From NCBI GenBank assembly GCA_964451925.1, contig CAYVKA010000012.1, forward strand, positions 1 to 64,000: 64,000 nt of DNA. Direction: 5' to 3'. A model generated the notes under the pieces. It made no database searches and was not told the DNA's origin. It saw only the letters and a program-made list of their open reading frames with translations. This document shows, one piece after another, positions 60,861-64,000 of the stretch; position 1 is the first letter of the stretch; the number at the start of each line of letters is the position of its first letter. A program made the translations under genes and the position numbers. The DNA is from Nevskia sp964451925. Lineage in GTDB: Bacteria > Pseudomonadota > Gammaproteobacteria > Nevskiales > Nevskiaceae.

Positions 60861-62690
60861 ATGCAGCCATACCTGAAGCTCCGCGCTCTAGTCGCGGCGA
60901 TGTGCCTGGGTTGTTCTGGCGGGGCGCTGGCGGATGCAGTTCCGCACAACGTCATCCTGTTCGTCCCGGACGGCCTCCGGGCCGTGATCGTCGGTAAGGA
61001 CACGGCGCCGGCCATGGCCGCATTGCGCGACGAGGGCGTTAACTTCGTCAACAGCCATTCGCTGTTCCCGACCTTCACAACCGCCAACGCCTCGGCCTTC
61101 GCCACCGGCCATCTTCTCGGCGATACCGGCGACTTCAGCAACGTCATCGACGTGGGATTCCCCGTGAAGGCTGCCAAAGGCAGCCTGACGCCGTTCCTGG
61201 AGAGCGATGCGGTGTTGCAGGAAGTCGATGCCGATGAGCGCTACAGCGGCAACTACCTCAACGAACTGTCGATCCTGGCCGCGGCACGCAAGGCGGGCTA
61301 TTCGACGGCGGCGATCGGCAAGGTCGGACCAATCGCCATCCAGGACCTCACGTCCATGAAGGATGGCGGCACCCTGATCGTGGACGACGGCACCGGCCCC
61401 AACGGCGTGATTGCGGTCCCGCTCGACTGGCAGGACGCGATCAAGGCCGCCGGCCTCAAGGGCGAGACCCCCGGGCGGGGTGACAACGGCAATCCCGGCA
61501 CCTGGATCCCGAACTTCGTCCAGCAGCAATACTTCATGGAGCTGGCCATCAAGGTCGTGCTGCCCCGTTTCAAGGCCGCCGGCAAGCCCTTCATGTTGGT
61601 CTACTGGTCCCGTGACCCGGACGGCACCCAGCACAACCAGGGCGACAGCCCCGACCTGCTGGTGCCGGGCATCAACGGCCCGACCTCGCTGTCGGCCATT
61701 CGCGGTGCGGACAGCGCCCTGGCAAGCCTGCGCCAGGCCCTGCACGGGCTGAATCTCGACGGCGCGACGGACATCGTCGTGGCCGCCGACCATGGCTTCT
61801 CCACCATCTACAAGGGCAGCAAAACCAGCTTCACCGTGCAGCGCAGTCCCGATCAGCCGCCCAAGGAGCTGCCTGTAGGCTTCCTGGCGGTCGACTTGGC
61901 CAAGGCTTTGAGCGAGCAGAACCCGGACTTCAAGCTATTCGAGCCCACTCCCGACCATACGGTCCTGGAATGGAAGACCGGTCAGCACCCTCAGGGCGGC
62001 AGCGCCCTGATCGGTAGTAGCGCGGCGGCGCCGGATGTGGTCGTGGCGGCCAACGGTGGCTCCGACCTGGTCTATCTGCCGAAGGACAACGCCAAGAACA
62101 TGGCGTCGCAGATCGTGCGGGCCCTGTTGGAGCAGGACTACGTCAGCGGCCTGTTCGTGGACGAGGAGCGGGTGGGGAAGATTCCCGGAGCCCTGGGCTT
62201 GAAAGCCATTGGTCTCAAGGGCAAGGCGCTGACTCCGACGCCGGCCATCGTCGTCAACTTCACCTCGTTCAGCACCGGCTGCGCCCAGCCGCTGCGCTGC
62301 GCCGCGGAAGTCGCCGACAGCGGCCTGCAGCAGGGCCAGGGTATGCACGGCAGCTTCAGCCGTGCCGACACCTGGAACTTCATGGCAGCGGCCGGGCCGG
62401 ATTTCCGCAAGGGATACGTCGACCGCATGCCCGCCAGCAATGCCGACATCGGCATGACGCTGGCACATCTGCTGGGTCTCGACATTCAGCCCAAGGGTGG
62501 TCTGACCGGGCGTGTGCTGAGCGAGAGCCTGATGGGCGGACATGAGGGAAAGGTGGTCCGGCGTACGTTGCGCTCGGAGCCCGGCGCGAACAAGCTTGTG
62601 ACGGTCCTGCAGCAGCAGATTGTCGGCTCGACAACCTACAACGATGCGGCGGGCTTTCGCGGGAAGACCGCGGGTCTCGACCAGAAATAG
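60861..62690 (+). CDS. Alkaline phosphatase/phosphodiesterase superfamily protein
   Basis: 609 aa with GGGGAAAG before the ATG. Signal peptide 1-24 (GGALA). The first metal motif FVPDGLRA and nucleophile segment FPTFTTANASAFATGH match type I phosphodiesterase/nucleotide pyrophosphatases; DPDGTQHNQGD and AADHGFS supply later metal ligands. It lies 70 bp after the phospholipase gene and may remove phosphate from its products. Confidence 0.85.
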   Translation: MQPYLKLRALVAAMCLGCSGGALADAVPHNVILFVPDGLRAVIVGKDTAPAMAALRDEGVNFVNSHSLFPTFTTANASAFATGHLLGDTGDFSNVIDVGFPVKAAKGSLTPFLESDAVLQEVDADERYSGNYLNELSILAAARKAGYSTAAIGKVGPIAIQDLTSMKDGGTLIVDDGTGPNGVIAVPLDWQDAIKAAGLKGETPGRGDNGNPGTWIPNFVQQQYFMELAIKVVLPRFKAAGKPFMLVYWSRDPDGTQHNQGDSPDLLVPGINGPTSLSAIRGADSALASLRQALHGLNLDGATDIVVAADHGFSTIYKGSKTSFTVQRSPDQPPKELPVGFLAVDLAKALSEQNPDFKLFEPTPDHTVLEWKTGQHPQGGSALIGSSAAAPDVVVAANGGSDLVYLPKDNAKNMASQIVRALLEQDYVSGLFVDEERVGKIPGALGLKAIGLKGKALTPTPAIVVNFTSFSTGCAQPLRCAAEVADSGLQQGQGMHGSFSRADTWNFMAAAGPDFRKGYVDRMPASNADIGMTLAHLLGLDIQPKGGLTGRVLSESLMGGHEGKVVRRTLRSEPGANKLVTVLQQQIVGSTTYNDAAGFRGKTAGLDQK

Positions 62691-62740
62691 CACAGCGAAG
62701 TGGCGCCTTGGGGGGCAACAGGACGGATTCTGATAGCGCT

Positions 62741-64000
62741 TTACAAGCCCAGCCCAATCATCGTGAATCCCTGGCCGTCGAGAGCAAACGACAGCGTTCC
62801 AGATTCATTCGGGCCGGTGCTCATTTGGATCAGTTCGCCCCAATAGCCGTGATGAATGAGCAGATGGTCGAGTAGTTCATCGACATTTCCAAGAGCCAGG
62901 GGAGTACTCAGCTGATGTTCCTGTGGCTCCTGGTCAGTGCTGCCGACCAAAATCTGGGCGCCTTGCAGCAGGTTGCGAAGCGTGTTCCATTCGTATAGGG
63001 CGATGCCGTCATGCGTTTGCTGTAGATCGAGGTTGGTGATGTTATGGACGAGCAGGAAATCGGTATTGTCCGGGCGCAGATTGTGAAGGCCAAGTTCCTC
63101 GAGCCGAGCGTCTAATCTCCCTTCGGCGAGATGCTGGCGGATACCTCGCAGCTGCTGCAGCCCGTGATAAAGAGTCCCGTCGATCATCAGTTCCACGTCC
63201 CCCAATAGATAGGGGCGAGCTCCACCAATCGTATATTTGATTTGGCAGATGTAGTACCTCTCATGTGCCTTGTCCATCAGGATCAAATCGCCGTCGCCTC
63301 GGCGCTCGCCTGAGCCGGCATCGTGAGCCATCAAGCCCTCAAAAATGCTGTAGTGCCGGCTTATCGCAGGGGCGCATAGTCGCCTGCGCACATGGGAGTT
63401 TTCGAAGTATTTACCCAGTACTCCGCGCGCGGCTCCAAATCGATCAAACTGCGTGTAGGCATTTTCGATCAGGCCTCTCGCTTGGTGCACGAAGCCGTTC
63501 TTTGTCACCTGAATGCACCCGTTCGAACGCTGGAACAGCTGGTCTGTGAAATTTAACTGCCTCTGCAGCTGGAAGATGAATTCTAGGTCATCGCAAGGGA
63601 CATCGGCTGCTGTAAAGATCGCCGACCCCTGGACGAGGGGCTGCTGACGCGAGCCGAGCGACAGCGCCGCACCAAAAAGTCTGAGTACCGAGCGAGTAAA
63701 CGAAAATGCCCGATTGTCGGAGAAGGCTCCCTGCATTTGCTGAATTGGCAAGGACAGGATTTTGTCGAAGAGAAGCTCTTCCATTGCATCGATGCAGGCC
63801 TTTAGATTCCTTTCGTGGATTCGCGTAAGGTCGAACTGATACAGCGCCGCTAGAATTGCCAGATGAGCTTGCTGCTCCGCGGCGGAGGACACCCAGCGGC
63901 GCCTCAGTCGTGGGCGGCCTACCCGTGGCTCCGCCTCAATAACATATCTCCCCGTTTCGCGTCTTACCACAGCCAGACCGCCGAACACCAGATATAGGGC
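62741..64000 (-). CDS. Nuclease-like protein, 5' end outside window
   Basis: At least 415 aa; the frame stays open to the window edge, so the N-terminus is missing here. A segment GDGDLILMDK...YYICQIKYT resembles the D...xIK core of restriction-endonuclease-like proteins, and the N-terminal part (LVFGGLAVVRRETGRYVIEA) recalls DUF2357-type proteins. Such proteins often belong to restriction or defence loci. The assignment is tentative. Confidence 0.5.
   Translation of the reverse strand, partial: ALYLVFGGLAVVRRETGRYVIEAEPRVGRPRLRRRWVSSAAEQQAHLAILAALYQFDLTRIHERNLKACIDAMEELLFDKILSLPIQQMQGAFSDNRAFSFTRSVLRLFGAALSLGSRQQPLVQGSAIFTAADVPCDDLEFIFQLQRQLNFTDQLFQRSNGCIQVTKNGFVHQARGLIENAYTQFDRFGAARGVLGKYFENSHVRRRLCAPAISRHYSIFEGLMAHDAGSGERRGDGDLILMDKAHERYYICQIKYTIGGARPYLLGDVELMIDGTLYHGLQQLRGIRQHLAEGRLDARLEELGLHNLRPDNTDFLLVHNITNLDLQQTHDGIALYEWNTLRNLLQGAQILVGSTDQEPQEHQLSTPLALGNVDELLDHLLIHHGYWGELIQMSTGPNESGTLSFALDGQGFTMIGLGL

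Noticed and set aside
1..64000. CRISPR array
   Set aside because: No series of short direct repeats with regular spacers is visible anywhere in the window, and no cas gene is present.

Overview
The window is high-GC DNA, most likely from a gammaproteobacterium of the Xanthomonadales (Lysobacter/Xanthomonas-like). This rests on the DUF3761-type secreted proteins, a FecI/FecR/TonB-receptor block, a Tat-exported phospholipase C next to a phosphodiesterase, and Tn4371/IncP-like trb genes. The species assignment is an inference. Most of the window is accessory DNA: nested or tandem integrated elements, an integrative and conjugative element (ICE), and several decayed genes.

Left part (1-13.9 kb). 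This is a patchwork with remnants of older elements: a truncated DUF5131 phage gene, the C-terminal half of a umuC-type polymerase, and a 236-bp direct repeat (55-290 and 13175-13410) carrying an AlpA-like DNA-binding gene. A roughly 0.9-kb tract (about 1100-2040, minus sense) has no convincing ORF but many short hairpins with GAAA loops, and ends in a perfect Shine-Dalgarno and a 16-codon ORF. Intact genes include a YedK-like SRAP protein coupled to a PD-(D/E)XK-like protein, a NIPSNAP protein, a TM2-domain protein, and a phage-type O/DnaC-like replication pair. A promoter plus terminator at 7441-7666 brackets a probable small RNA.

Junction and defence-like island (13.9-24.5 kb). The 3' half of a tRNA-Ala(CGC) gene (13885-13929) is followed by a P4-type tyrosine integrase. 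It marks an attachment site and suggests two elements in tandem at one tRNA gene. Behind it lie an orphaned HigA antitoxin, an XRE/ImmA-IrrE regulator pair, and a divergent cluster: MBL-fold protein, E2-E1-JAB triple fusion, second MBL protein, four-helix membrane protein, third MBL protein. No CD-NTase and no free ubiquitin-like protein is present. The first MBL protein ends in a Gly-rich tail with a terminal Gly, directly upstream of the E2-E1-JAB gene. This is the best candidate for a little-described defence system.

Conjugation module (24.6-48.6 kb). Relaxase, MobC-like and RHH proteins, a VirB1-like transglycosylase, trbC-D-E-J-(K)-L-F-G-I-B, a SWIB/histone-like protein, a large ParB-like protein, a large serine recombinase and the TraG coupling protein form a P-type type IV secretion system. 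Small exported proteins follow, including a repeat DUF3761 protein. A frameshifted remnant of a second traG (48.8-49.06 kb) closes the region.

Right part (49.1-64 kb). A FecI sigma factor, FecR anti-sigma factor, STN-type TonB receptor and a GWSRTG-type S9 isopeptidase form an operon of the kind found with lasso peptides, but no lasso precursor or synthetase is present. An exported 8-cysteine peptide and a CPFC thioredoxin-fold protein follow. Then come a lipid-headgroup module (phosphocholine-specific phospholipase C and a type I phosphodiesterase) and a nuclease-like protein that runs off the end of the window.
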